Assembly: GCF_002993285.1 (NCBI RefSeq)
Contig: NZ_CP027433.1
Span: forward strand, 310,001 to 374,000
Source of the DNA: Gordonia iterans
Lineage (GTDB): Bacteria; Actinomycetota; Actinomycetes; Mycobacteriales; Mycobacteriaceae
Direction: 5' to 3'
Length of the DNA stretch: 64,000 bases
Below, piece by piece: positions 41,170-52,287 of the stretch. Numbering within the stretch: position 1 is the stretch's first letter; each line of letters begins with the position of its first letter. A model generated the notes under the pieces. That model ran no database searches. It was not told the origin of the DNA and saw only the letters and a list, made by a program, of their open reading frames with translations. Both the position numbers and the translations under genes were made by a program.

Positions 41170-42051
41170 TTGACGCCCACCTGTCACCGGCATCCCGACC
41201 GCCCCACCGCGCTCTCGTGCACGCGGTGCGGGCGGTCGGCCTGTCCCGACTGCCTGCGGCCGGCGCCGGTCGGCCAGCACTGCTCGGACTGCGTGGCCCG
41301 GGAACAGGCCGCGGCCCGCGTCGACCCGGCGGCCGCCGCCCAGGGCTCACACACGACCCCGTACGTGACGTACACGCTCATCGGGGCCAACCTGCTGTTG
41401 TTTCTGGCCTGCATCGTGCAGGCCGGCACCGGCGCGCTGCGGGACCGTGCCGACCTGTGGACGTCGTCGATCATGCGGGACGGCGTGCTCATCACGGGAT
41501 ACGACGACGTCTTTCTCGGCGAGTACTGGCGACTGCTGAGCTCGGGGTTCCTGCACTGGTCGATCGTGCACATCGCGGTGAACATGATCTCGCTGTACAT
41601 CATCGGCCGGGATCTGGAGCAGCACTTCGGGCCCGCCCGCTACGGCGTCGTCTATCTGACGAGCCTCCTCGGCGGCAGCGCCGCAGTGGTGATCCTGGAA
41701 CGGGAGAACGCTCTGACCGCCGGCGCATCCGGCGCGATCTACGGTCTGCTCGGTGCGATTCTGGTGGTGGTGTTGCGCCTCAAGCTGCCTGCGACGTCGG
41801 TGCTGACGATCATCGCGCTCAACATCGTGGTGTCGTTCACGATCCCCGGGATCTCCCTGTGGGCACACCTGGGCGGTCTGGTGTTCGGGGCCCTCGGCGC
41901 CCTCGCCGTGCTGTGGCTCCCGGCGGTCGCCCTCGCCCCGGAGGACCGGACGCAGACGAAGGTGAGCGTCGTCGGATGGACCGCCCTGGCGGCGTTGCTG
42001 GTGGCGGCGATCGCCCTCGGCGTCGGCTACAGCATGGCGCTGAGCCCCTGA
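41170..42051 (+). CDS. Rhomboid family intramembrane serine protease with N-terminal zinc-finger-like head
   Basis: 293 residues from a TTG start placed directly after ppiA. Residues about 5-45 hold eight Cys or His residues (CHRHPDRPT, CTRCGRSACPDC, CSDC) forming a B-box-like zinc site. Six or seven membrane helices follow. The catalytic serine is in TAGASGAIYGLLGA, the catalytic His in LWAHLGGLVFG, and the HxxxN helix reads HIAVNMISLY. Rhomboids cut membrane proteins inside the bilayer. Rhomboid genes next to ppiA are common in actinobacteria. Substrate unknown. Confidence 0.92.
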   Translation: MTPTCHRHPDRPTALSCTRCGRSACPDCLRPAPVGQHCSDCVAREQAAARVDPAAAAQGSHTTPYVTYTLIGANLLLFLACIVQAGTGALRDRADLWTSSIMRDGVLITGYDDVFLGEYWRLLSSGFLHWSIVHIAVNMISLYIIGRDLEQHFGPARYGVVYLTSLLGGSAAVVILERENALTAGASGAIYGLLGAILVVVLRLKLPATSVLTIIALNIVVSFTIPGISLWAHLGGLVFGALGALAVLWLPAVALAPEDRTQTKVSVVGWTALAALLVAAIALGVGYSMALSP

Positions 42052-42164
42052 ACGCCCGTGACACGGGTCGGGTTCACGTCCTGCTGCCGGATTGAGTTCC
42101 GGCTGCCGCATCAATCCGGCGGCACGACGTGGATCCGGCAGCCGGAGTCGACCCGGCCAGGCGA

Positions 42165-42638
42165 TCAGTCCGCGGACGCGGGCTTTCCGCCGGTCCGGTC
42201 GTGCACGGAGAAGCCGGCGTCGGCCAGACGCCCGGCCACGACGGCGGGGTTCGCGCCGAGGTCCCACTGCCCGAAGACCAGCAGTCGTCCCGGGCGCTCG
42301 GAGTCGTCGGACTCCTCGATCAGGAGCTGTCGTGAACGGAACGCCAGTCGCCGCGTGCCCAGCAACTCGATGCTCTCGATGTCGGCGGCCGTCAGGTCAT
42401 ACCGGCCGCGCAGCGTGCCGACGGTGAGGACCGGTCCGTCCGACAGCGCCAGCCGCGGACGGCGCATCAGTGCGGCCAGCCCGGTGAGGAAGGTGGCCAG
42501 CGCCGCCACGCCCAGCAGCACCATCGCCGGCGGTTCGGTGTACGACGCTGCCGACGCCACGGCCAGCGCTATCCCCAGGGCGAGCAGAGCGATTCCCGCA
42601 GGTACCGGCGTCGCCCACTGTTGCGTCCCGCGATTCAC
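42165..42638 (-). CDS. PH-domain membrane protein, Rv0010c-like
   Basis: 157 residues from the GTG at 42638; the frame is open to 42716 but that part is a DNA repeat. Two membrane helices (about 10-30 and 38-58) are followed by a bacterial PH-like domain: PRLALSDGPVLTVGTLRGRYDL ... RLLVFGQWDLGANPAVVAGRLADAGF, matching the end of Rv0010c. The function is unknown. The gene is downstream of crgA on the same strand, and the gap between them is filled by DnaA-box-like motifs (42643-42740). No good Shine-Dalgarno is seen. Confidence 0.8.
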   Translation of the reverse strand: MNRGTQQWATPVPAGIALLALGIALAVASAASYTEPPAMVLLGVAALATFLTGLAALMRRPRLALSDGPVLTVGTLRGRYDLTAADIESIELLGTRRLAFRSRQLLIEESDDSERPGRLLVFGQWDLGANPAVVAGRLADAGFSVHDRTGGKPASAD

Positions 42639-42642
42639 AGAG

Positions 42643-42740
42643 TTATCCACAGGATTTACCCACACTGGGGACGAGTTACACACATGTGATTTCCACAGTG
42701 TGGATGAATTACACACATGTCATTCGCGTCCTGTGGACGA
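42643..42740. promoter_or_regulatory. Cluster of five DnaA-box-like sites between crgA and the PH-domain gene
   Basis: TTATCCACA (42643-42651, perfect E. coli-type box), TTACCCACA (42656-42664), ATTTCCACA (42689-42697), TGTGGATGA (42699-42707) and TGTGGACGA (42732-42740) lie within 98 bp. The middle two face each other as TCCACA-G-TGTGGA. Interleaved is a 12-bp direct repeat, TTACACACATGT, at 42676-42687 and 42709-42720, offset by 33 bp (three helical turns). No gene fits here. Confidence 0.7.
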
Positions 42741-42753
42741 CCGTCGACGCCGG

Positions 42754-43050
42754 TCAGCGCCAGCCCATCGTCATCAGCAGGCCGACCACCCCGAGACCGA
42801 AACCGATCAGCAGGTTCCACGAGCCGAGCTGATTCATCCAGTGCAGGGGCTTGCCCTCCGCGCCGAATCCGGAGGTGCTGTTGGACGCACCGAGGTAGTA
42901 GACGAGGAGCCACGCGAGCCCCACGAGCATGAACCCGAACATGAAGGTCTGGTACAGGACGCCCGAGGGGCCCGCCTTCACCTTCACCGGCGTGCGGCTC
43001 GCCGTGTTGATCGTGTAGTCGGTCTTCTTCCGCACCTTTGACTTAGGCAT
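42754..43050 (-). CDS. crgA: Cell division protein CrgA
   Basis: 98 residues from the ATG at 43050 (MPKSKVRKK). It has two membrane helices (YQTFMFGFMLVGLAWLLVYYLG and LLIGFGLGVVGLLMTMGW) and a conserved outside loop containing PLHWMNQLGSWN. In mycobacteria CrgA coordinates divisome proteins including FtsZ, FtsQ and PbpA-type enzymes. It is divergent from trpG with a 54-bp gap, in the conserved ppiA-crgA-trpG-pknB context. Confidence 0.95.
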   Translation of the reverse strand: MPKSKVRKKTDYTINTASRTPVKVKAGPSGVLYQTFMFGFMLVGLAWLLVYYLGASNSTSGFGAEGKPLHWMNQLGSWNLLIGFGLGVVGLLMTMGWR

Positions 43051-43104
43051 ACTTCTACGGTAACCCAGGGGCGGCGTCCGGCGGGAAACCGCTAACCTGG
43101 CTCC

Positions 43105-43746
<642 letters not shown>

Positions 43747-43861
43747 GCGGCCGCGGTCCGAGCGCGGGGTCTCGAGGGTCTCGATACGTCTCGCCTAGCG
43801 GCTCGACTACTCGACCACCAACTTGATCGTCGCGTGCTCCGCCACGCATGCTCAGGACGAC

Positions 43862-44114
43862 GCTCGACTACTCGACCACCAACTTGGTTGCGGCTCGACT
43901 ACTCGACCACCAACTTGGTTGCGGCTCGACTACTCGACCACCAACTTGATTGCGGCTCGACTACTCGACCACCAACTTGGTTGCCGCTCGACTACTCGAC
44001 CACCAACTTGGTTGCCGCTCGACTACTCGACCACCAACTTGGTTGGCGCTCGCCCACCAACTTGGTTGCCGCTCGACCACCAAGTCGACCGCCGCTCGAC
44101 CACCAAGTTCGACC
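43862..44114. repeat. 31-bp tandem repeat array between trpG and pknB
   Basis: Six 31-bp units start at 43862, 43893, 43924, 43955, 43986 and 44017. Each begins GCTCGACTACTCGACCACC and continues with AACTTGGTTGCG; the first two are identical and others differ by one or two bases. Three shortened 23- or 21-bp units follow (44048, 44071, 44094), lacking the 8-bp ACTACTCG block or nearly so. An isolated copy is at 43801. Each unit holds the dyad ACCAA-C-TTGGT. The array fills the whole gap between two convergent genes (376 bp). Confidence 0.92.
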
Positions 44115-44122
44115 GACGCCGG

Positions 44123-46018
44123 TCAGCCGGGGATCAGGCTGGACCGGCCGATGACGACCGAGACCGATTCGTCCTTCTTCATCCGGGAGCCCGCAGCGGG
44201 ACTCTGCGAGACCACCTTGCCGTCCAGCGGCGAGTTCAAGCCCACCGCACGCTGCGTGGTGGTGAGGGTGTTGTCCTCCCAGCCCGCGGACTTCAGCGCG
44301 GCGCGGGCCTGGTCCGGAGTCTTACCTCGCAAGTCGGGCACCACGAATTGGTTGCCGCGGGAGATCGTCACCTGAACCACGCTGCCGGCCTCGACGGTCT
44401 CGCCGGCGCCCGGCGACGACGAGACCACCTGTCCGGCCGGCCGCTCGGAGTCGCCCTGTACCGCGACCATGTCCAGCCCCATCTGCTCGAGGGTCTTGCG
44501 GGCCTGGTCCTCGGTCTGTCCGACCAGATCCGGGATGGTCACCTCCTTCGGCCCGGTGCCGACGAAGACGACGACGGTCGTGTTGACCGCGGTGTCGCTC
44601 CCGGTGGTGGGACTGGTCCGCACCACTTTGTCTTTCATGGCCACCGTCGAGTCGGTCTTGTCCGGCTTGATCTGGGTGAAGCCGAGCTTCTCCAGCGCCT
44701 CGGTCGCCTCCTTGAGCGATTTGCCGCGCAGATCCGGGATCGGGTGCCGCTGCGGCCCGGACGAGACGTACAGCGTCACTTCCGAACCCTTGCGGGTCGG
44801 GACGTCGTTGCCCGGCGCGGTGCGCGTGGCGCTTCCGGCGGCCACCTCCAGGCTGGGTTCGGACAGCTCTTTCACCCGGAACCCGGCCTGCTCGAGGTTG
44901 GCTTTGGCGGCGTCGGCAGCCAGCCCGGTCACCTTCGGCACCGCGACGAGCGGCGCCGACGACCACGGCGCCCACGCGAACAGGCTGACGGCGAGCACCA
45001 GAACCAGCACGACGGCGAGCGCGGCCTTCGCCGATCGCCTCCGGTACAGCGGCAGCTCGTCGTCGTAGTCGTCACTGCGGGAGTCGTCGCGGCGGCGTCG
45101 TCCGGCGCCGAGCACGCCCTGCGGCACCGTTTCCAGGGAGTCGTCGTCGAGGTCGTCGTCGAGCAGCATCGGGGCCGACGGCTTGCCCCCGGCTAGCACC
45201 TTGATCAGGTCCGACCGGAACTCGGCCGAGGTCTGATAGCGGTTGGCGGGATTCTTGCTCATCGCCTTCATCACGACCGAGTCGAGTTCGGGCGAGACGT
45301 CCGGATTCACCTGCGACGGCCGCCGCGGATCCTCGTGCACGTGCTGATGCGCGACGGCGATCGGCGAATCGCCGGTGAACGGCGGCTCGCCGGTGATGAG
45401 TTCGAACAGCACGCAGCCCATCGAGTAGATGTCGCTGCGCGGATCCACCTTGATGCCGCGGGCCTGCTCGGGTGACAGGTACTGGGCGGTGCCCATCACC
45501 GCGGAGGTCTGCGTCATGGTGGCCGACGTGTCGTCCATGGCGCGGGCGATGCCGAAGTCCATCACCTTGACCGCGCCCTGGTGATCGATCATCACGTTGG
45601 CGGGCTTCATGTCGCGGTGCACGATCCCGGCCCGGTGCGAGAAGTCCATCGCGGCGGCGACGTCGGCCATCCAGGTCATCGCCTGCCGTTGCGGGATCGG
45701 CCCGTCCGAGCGCAGGATGTCGCGCAGGGTCTCGCCGTCGACGTACTCCATCACGATGAACGGCAGCGGCCCGTCCGGGGTGTCGGCCTCGCCGGTGTCG
45801 AAGACCTGGACGATGGTCGGGTGATTCAGCTTGGCGGCGTTCTGGGCCTCGCGCCGGAAGCGGAGGTAGAACATCGGGTCCCGGGCCAGATCGGGCCGCA
45901 GGATCTTGATGGCGACGTCGCGGTGCAGCAGCAGATCCCGGGCGAACTGGACCTCGGACATGCCTCCGAAGCCGAGCGTCTCGCCCAGCTCATACCGGTC
46001 GGAGAGCAGCTCGTCCAT
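44123..46018 (-). CDS. pknB: Serine/threonine protein kinase PknB with four PASTA domains
   Basis: 631 residues. The kinase domain spans about 9-270: Gly loop GFGGMSEV, catalytic Lys in VAIKIL, HRDMKPANV (about 135), DFGIAR, and an activation loop with TSATMTQTSAVMGTAQY. A juxtamembrane acidic region and one membrane helix (about 330-352) follow, then four extracellular PASTA repeats. PknB senses muropeptides or lipid II and phosphorylates CwlM, the MurJ pseudokinase and FHA proteins. It is the last gene of the fhaA-fhaB-pstP-rodA-pbpA-pknA-pknB operon and ends at the 31-bp repeat array. Confidence 0.97.
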   Translation of the reverse strand: MDELLSDRYELGETLGFGGMSEVQFARDLLLHRDVAIKILRPDLARDPMFYLRFRREAQNAAKLNHPTIVQVFDTGEADTPDGPLPFIVMEYVDGETLRDILRSDGPIPQRQAMTWMADVAAAMDFSHRAGIVHRDMKPANVMIDHQGAVKVMDFGIARAMDDTSATMTQTSAVMGTAQYLSPEQARGIKVDPRSDIYSMGCVLFELITGEPPFTGDSPIAVAHQHVHEDPRRPSQVNPDVSPELDSVVMKAMSKNPANRYQTSAEFRSDLIKVLAGGKPSAPMLLDDDLDDDSLETVPQGVLGAGRRRRDDSRSDDYDDELPLYRRRSAKAALAVVLVLVLAVSLFAWAPWSSAPLVAVPKVTGLAADAAKANLEQAGFRVKELSEPSLEVAAGSATRTAPGNDVPTRKGSEVTLYVSSGPQRHPIPDLRGKSLKEATEALEKLGFTQIKPDKTDSTVAMKDKVVRTSPTTGSDTAVNTTVVVFVGTGPKEVTIPDLVGQTEDQARKTLEQMGLDMVAVQGDSERPAGQVVSSSPGAGETVEAGSVVQVTISRGNQFVVPDLRGKTPDQARAALKSAGWEDNTLTTTQRAVGLNSPLDGKVVSQSPAAGSRMKKDESVSVVIGRSSLIPG

Positions 46019-46022
46019 CGTC

Positions 46023-47365
<1,343 letters not shown>

Positions 47366-47366
<1 letters not shown>

Positions 47367-48853
47367 CAGTTACCTCCCGTATAAGCATTCAACACTGCGC
47401 GTCCAATCGGGGCGGCGATCACGCCGCCGTAGGATTGCGCCCCCTGGTTTCCGTTCTCGATCATCACCGCGACGGCGATCCGTGGACTCGAGCTGGGGGC
47501 GAAGGCGATGTACCAGGCGTAGGCGCTGCCACTGCGGTTCGGATCGGTGGTCCCGGTCTTCGACGCGATCCCGGACTGGGACTGATACGTCTGCTGCTCG
47601 GACCGGATCATCATGTCGGTCAGTGTGTCAGCCTCCTCGGGGCTCAGCGGTCGGTTGACCGCCGACGGAGACGTAGTCGAGACGGTCCGCAGATCGGCGG
47701 TCTGCAGCTTGTCGACCAGGTAGGGCCGCATCCGGACGCCGCCGTTGGCGACGGTCGCGGCGATCACGGCGTTCTGCAGGACGGTCAGGCGGACGTCGCG
47801 CTCGCCGATGGACGCCTGAGCGAGGGCGGCGGCGTCGTCGCCCAGATCGCCGACCGTCGACTTGGCGACCCGCATCGGGATGCCGGCCGGATCCTCCCCG
47901 ACGCCGAACTTCGCCGCGGTGTTCCGGAAATCGGCGAACTCGTCGCCGGGTAGCTTCTCGGTCACCAGCTGCGCGAAAGCGGTGTTGCACGACGACTCGA
48001 AGGCCTGGGCGAGGGTCACGGTGCCGCCGGACGCGCCGGGGCAGGTCTCATTCGCATTGTTCGGCAGCACGGTGTTGCTGTTCGGCAGCGGGAAGGACGC
48101 CGCGGAGGTCAGTCGGGTGTTCGCGTTCAGTCCGGCGTTCAGCCCGGTGGCGGTGGTGACCACCTTGAACGTCGAACCGGGCGGGTACAGCTCGGCGATC
48201 GCCCGATTGGTCAGCCGGGACGGTACGCCCTCGCGGGTGAGCTCGTTCCAGCTGTTCTCCGCGGCCTGGAAGTTCTGTGTGGCCAGAGTGTTCGGGTCGT
48301 AGCTGGGCGTCGACGCCATCGCCAGGATCTTGCCGGTGCCGGGTTCCAGTGCGACGACGGCGCCGCGGCACGGGCCCGAGCACTGACCCCGGCGCAGGGC
48401 GTTGAACGCGGCGACCTGCAACGTGGAGTCGATGGTGGTCACCACGTTGCCGCCGCGGGGATCGCGGCCGGAGAACATGTCGACGAAGCGCTGCGTGAAC
48501 AGCCGGTCGTCGCTGCCGGACAGGAACGGGTCCTCGGCGGCCTCGAGCCCCCGATCGGCGCCGTAGCGCAGCGAATAGAAGCCGGTGACCGGGGCGAAGG
48601 CGGCCGGATCCGTCGGGTAGGTGCGCTGGTACTTGAAGCGGTTCCCGCTCGGCACCGACTGCGCCACGATGGTGCCGTCGGCGGTGACGATCATGCCGCG
48701 CTGGCGGGAGTACTCGTCGAACAGCACCCGCGCGTTGCGGCCGTCGTTGCGCAGGGCGCCGGCCTGGAACACCTGGACGTAGGTGGCGTTGGCCAGCAGC
48801 AGCACGATGATCGCGATCACCGCGATCCCGACGCGCTGAATGGGACGGTTCAT
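47366..48853 (-). CDS. pbpA: Class B penicillin-binding protein PbpA (transpeptidase)
   Basis: 495 residues with an N-terminal signal anchor (about 10-30). The transpeptidase motifs are SxxK in [11 protein letters not shown], SxN in [10 protein letters not shown] and KTG in IASKTGTTD. It cross-links peptidoglycan and is the partner of the SEDS glycosyltransferase RodA, encoded just upstream with a 4-bp overlap (ATGA). The stop overlaps the pknA start. Confidence 0.96.
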
Positions 48854-50274
48854 GCGCGCTTCACCACCTGCGTCGGCATGGCCTCGACCTGCACCTTGGG
48901 CCGCGGCTTGGGGGCGTCGGGCTCCCGGGCGGCGTTGGAGATCCGGATCAGGATCGCGAGCAAGATGTAGTTCGCGAGCAGCGACGAGCCGCCGTAGGAG
49001 AGGAACGGCGAGGTGAGCCCGGTGAGCGGGATCAGTTTGGAGACCCCGCCGAACACCACGAACAGCTGGATGATGATCGTCACCGAGAGGCCGGCGGCGA
49101 GCAGTTTGCCGAAGCTGTCGCGCACGGCGACGGCGGTGCGCAGGCCGCGCATCACGAAGACGAAGTACAGCATGAAGATCGCGGCCAGGCCGACCAGACC
49201 GAGTTCCTCACCGAAGGAGGTGAGGATGAAGTCGGTGTTGGCGAACGGCACGATGTTCGGCCGGCCCGACCCCAGGCCGGTTCCGAAGAGGCCGCCCGTC
49301 GCCAGCCCGAACAGGCTCTGTGCGATCTGGTACCCGTAGGTGTCGTACTGGGCGAACGGGTCGAGCCACACCTGCACGCGGATCTGGAGATGGTCGAACA
49401 GCTGATACGCGACGACGGCGCCCGCCGCGAACAGGCCCACGCCGAGCAGCAGCCAGCTCACGCGCTCGGTGGCGATGTACAGCATCGTCAGGATGGTGGC
49501 GAAGATGAGCAGTGCGGTGCCCAGGTCCGACTCGAAGCCGAGGACCCCGAGCGCGATGATCCACGCGGCCAGCAGCGGGCCCATGTCGCGGGCCCGCGGG
49601 AAGTCGATGCCCATGATCTGCTTGCCCGCGGTGGTGAACAGGTCGCGCCGGGACACCAGGAAGGCCGCGGTGAAGATGATGACCAGGATCTTGGAGAATT
49701 CGCCGGGCTGAATGTTGAACAGCGGCGTGCGGATCCAGATCTTGGAGCCGTTGATCTCCGACATCGACGCGGGCAGGATCGCCGGAATCGCGAGGAAGAT
49801 CAGGCCGGCCAGGCCGAGCGTGTAGGCGTACCGGGCCAGGGTGCGATGGTCGCGCAGCAGGATCAGTGTCGCGGCGAAGGCGATCATGCCGATCACCACC
49901 CACAGCAACTGCTGGTTGCCGTTGGCGGTGCGTTCGGTGGAGGCCAGCAACTCGTCCGTGCGGGCCGTGCCCAGGTCGAGGCGGTGGATCATCACCAGAC
50001 CGAGGCCGTTGAGCGCGGCGACGGCAGGTAGCAGGGTCGGGTCCGCGTAGGGGGCGAACCGGCGGATCACCAGGTGTGCGACGGCGAACATCGCGCCGTA
50101 CGCGCCGACGTACTTGGCCAGATCCCAGGTGATCGCCTGGTTCTGGGCGGCCTCGACGATCAGCAGGGCCACGGTCACCAGCACCAAAGCACAGATCAAC
50201 AGCACCAACTCCGTGGTGCGTCCTCGACTGGCGGGCGCCGCGGCGGGCGCGGACGAAACGGGGGCGGCAGCCAT
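48850..50274 (-). CDS. rodA: SEDS-family peptidoglycan polymerase RodA/FtsW-like
   Basis: 474 residues with about ten to twelve membrane helices and SEDS signatures such as [22 protein letters not shown] and [16 protein letters not shown]. It polymerises glycan strands from lipid II together with PbpA. The ATG shares a base with the pstP stop. The Pro/Ala N-terminus before the first helix is short. Confidence 0.95.
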   Translation of the reverse strand: MAAAPVSSAPAAAPASRGRTTELVLLICALVLVTVALLIVEAAQNQAITWDLAKYVGAYGAMFAVAHLVIRRFAPYADPTLLPAVAALNGLGLVMIHRLDLGTARTDELLASTERTANGNQQLLWVVIGMIAFAATLILLRDHRTLARYAYTLGLAGLIFLAIPAILPASMSEINGSKIWIRTPLFNIQPGEFSKILVIIFTAAFLVSRRDLFTTAGKQIMGIDFPRARDMGPLLAAWIIALGVLGFESDLGTALLIFATILTMLYIATERVSWLLLGVGLFAAGAVVAYQLFDHLQIRVQVWLDPFAQYDTYGYQIAQSLFGLATGGLFGTGLGSGRPNIVPFANTDFILTSFGEELGLVGLAAIFMLYFVFVMRGLRTAVAVRDSFGKLLAAGLSVTIIIQLFVVFGGVSKLIPLTGLTSPFLSYGGSSLLANYILLAILIRISNAAREPDAPKPRPKVQVEAMPTQVVKRA

Positions 50275-51704
50275 CAGGACCCCCGGCAGGTCCGGTGACC
50301 CTCGGGGTCGACGCTGGGCGACGCCGGCGGGGAGCTCGGCTGCTCGGAGCGGGGAGCGGCGGGGCCGGGGGTGCGGGGGGCGGGCTCGGGTTGTTCGGGA
50401 GGCGCTTGGCCGTCACCGGCGGGCGGTGTGCACAGCGGCAGGAACTCGAGCTCGCGCACCCGGTCCTGGACGTCGAGCAGTTTCAGGTTCTTGATGCTCT
50501 TGGAGGTGATGGTGGTCTGGCCGATGCCGGTGAGATCGTCGACCTTCATCGGCACGCACTGCGCGGCGTCGTGGTCGGCGAAGGTCACCGTGGGCCGGTC
50601 GGAGTCGAGGTCGCTGACGCAGACCTTCTCGGCGGGCCCCTCGAAGTTGACGAAGAGCAGGCTGTCGGGAGTGCCGCGCTTGATCACCACCGAACCGTTC
50701 TCGGAGGTGACGAAGAAGTTCTCCATGGCCTTGGAGCGCACCACGAAGAACGCGGTCACCAGCAGGGCTACGATCGCCACCGCAGTGATCAGCAGCAGCG
50801 GGATGCGCCAGGGACTGCGCGACGGCGCGGGCTCGGGGTCGGTGTGCAGCGTCGGGCGCGCAGTGGGCTCGGGCGGCGGGCGCAGGGCGGCGGCCCGCCC
50901 GGCCGCGGTCTTCGGATTGGGCACGTACCCGGCCTGATCGTCGGTGCCCGCGGCGCCGCCCAGGATCGGCCGGGACTCCCCGTACTCGGTGTCGATCACG
51001 TCGGCGACGACGACGGTGACGTTGTCGGGGGCGCCGCTGCGCAGCGCGAGCTCGATCAGGCGGTCCGCGCATTCGGTGTGGTCGGGGATCGAGGCGAGCG
51101 TCTCGGCCAGCGTCTCTTCGCTCACCACGTCGGAGAGGCCGTCGCTGCACAGCAGGTAGCGGTCGCCGGCGCGCGCTTCGCGGATGGTGAGAGTGGGCTC
51201 CACTTCCTGCCCGGTGAGCGCCTTCATGATCAGCGAGCGCTGCGGGTGGCTGTGTGCCTGTTCGGCGGTGATGCGGCCCTCGTCGACGAGGGACTGAACG
51301 AAGGTGTCGTCCCGGGTGATCTGGGTCAGCTGACCGTCGCGCAGCAGATAGCCGCGCGAGTCGCCGACGTGGCACAGCCCGATGCGGCTACCCGCGAACA
51401 GGATGGCGGTCAGCGTGGTGCCCATGCCCTCGAGCTCGGGGTTGCGCTCCACCTGGGCGGCGATCGCCTCGTTGCCGGCGCGGGTGGCCGCCCCGAGGGC
51501 GTCGAGCAGATTGCCGGGGGGCTCGTCGTCGTCGAGCGTGCGCAGGGACTGGATCACCAGCTGGCTGGCGACCTCGCCGGCCGCGTGCCCGCCCATGCCG
51601 TCGGCGAGCGCGAGCAGTCGTGCGCCGGCGTAGACGGAGTCTTCGTTGTTGGACCGGACCAGGCCGCGGTCGCTTCGCGCGATGTAGCGCAGGACGAGGG
51701 TCAC
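50274..51704 (-). CDS. pstP: PP2C-family serine/threonine phosphatase PstP
   Basis: 476 residues from a GTG. The N-terminal PP2C domain (about 1-235) carries the metal-binding acidic residues in [22 protein letters not shown] and SDGLSDVV and [13 protein letters not shown] membrane helix (about 301-323) and a C-terminal extracytoplasmic region of about 150 residues follow; it is Pro-rich at the end. PstP reverses PknA and PknB phosphorylation. It overlaps fhaB by 4 bp (GTGA). Confidence 0.96.
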   Translation of the reverse strand: MTLVLRYIARSDRGLVRSNNEDSVYAGARLLALADGMGGHAAGEVASQLVIQSLRTLDDDEPPGNLLDALGAATRAGNEAIAAQVERNPELEGMGTTLTAILFAGSRIGLCHVGDSRGYLLRDGQLTQITRDDTFVQSLVDEGRITAEQAHSHPQRSLIMKALTGQEVEPTLTIREARAGDRYLLCSDGLSDVVSEETLAETLASIPDHTECADRLIELALRSGAPDNVTVVVADVIDTEYGESRPILGGAAGTDDQAGYVPNPKTAAGRAAALRPPPEPTARPTLHTDPEPAPSRSPWRIPLLLITAVAIVALLVTAFFVVRSKAMENFFVTSENGSVVIKRGTPDSLLFVNFEGPAEKVCVSDLDSDRPTVTFADHDAAQCVPMKVDDLTGIGQTTITSKSIKNLKLLDVQDRVRELEFLPLCTPPAGDGQAPPEQPEPAPRTPGPAAPRSEQPSSPPASPSVDPEGHRTCRGS

Positions 51705-52165
51705 GAGCGCAACTCGATCACGGTCTTGCCGATGCGGATCGGCGTGTTCAGGGGTGCGCGGACCGCGGTGGTGACCTTGCCGCGGTCCAGATAGGTGCCG
51801 TTGGTGGAGCCGAGGTCTTCGACGTACCAGTCGTCTCCGCGTTTGGACAGGCGCGCATGGCGCTCGGAGGCGTAGTCGTCGGACAGCACCAGGGTGGAGT
51901 CGTCGGCCCGGCCGATCAGGACCGGCTGGTCGCCGAGGGTGATCCGCGTGTTGGCCAGGGCGCCGGCGGTGACCACCAGGTAGCGCGCTCCGCCGCGGGT
52001 GGCGCCGCGACGACGTCGTCGTTCCCGGAACCCGCTGCCGGAGGCGGCGCGAGTGCCGGCGGCGGAGGCGAGATCATTGCGCATCGAGCGGATGATGGCG
52101 TACACGAACAGCCACAACAGGATCAGGAACCCGAATCGGGTCACCTGCAAGACGATGCCCTGCAT
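51701..52165 (-). CDS. fhaB: FHA-domain membrane protein FhaB (FipA)
   Basis: 154 residues from the ATG at 52165, with a textbook AGGAGGTGA upstream. One N-terminal membrane helix (FGFLILLWLFVYAIIRSM) precedes an Arg-rich linker and an FHA domain (about 65-150) with GRADDSTLVLSDDYASERHARL and LGSTNGTYLD, which bind phosphothreonine. In mycobacteria FipA links PknA signalling to FtsZ and septal synthesis. The longer frame to 53407 is antisense to, or out of frame with, fhaA and was rejected. Confidence 0.95.
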   Translation of the reverse strand: MQGIVLQVTRFGFLILLWLFVYAIIRSMRNDLASAAGTRAASGSGFRERRRRRGATRGGARYLVVTAGALANTRITLGDQPVLIGRADDSTLVLSDDYASERHARLSKRGDDWYVEDLGSTNGTYLDRGKVTTAVRAPLNTPIRIGKTVIELRS

Positions 52166-52287
52166 TCGCGCTTCACCTCCTAGTGAGTCGGTCGAGCCGG
52201 CGGCGCCGGCGTCTCGGGTGCACCGGGGCGATGCACGCCGACGGCCGGGGCGCTGATCGGCCCCGACCGCATTGTATTGGCTAGTGG

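Noticed and set aside
43801-44114. Possible CRISPR array
   Set aside because: The 31-bp units abut directly with no unique spacers, and no cas genes are nearby; it is a tandem repeat.
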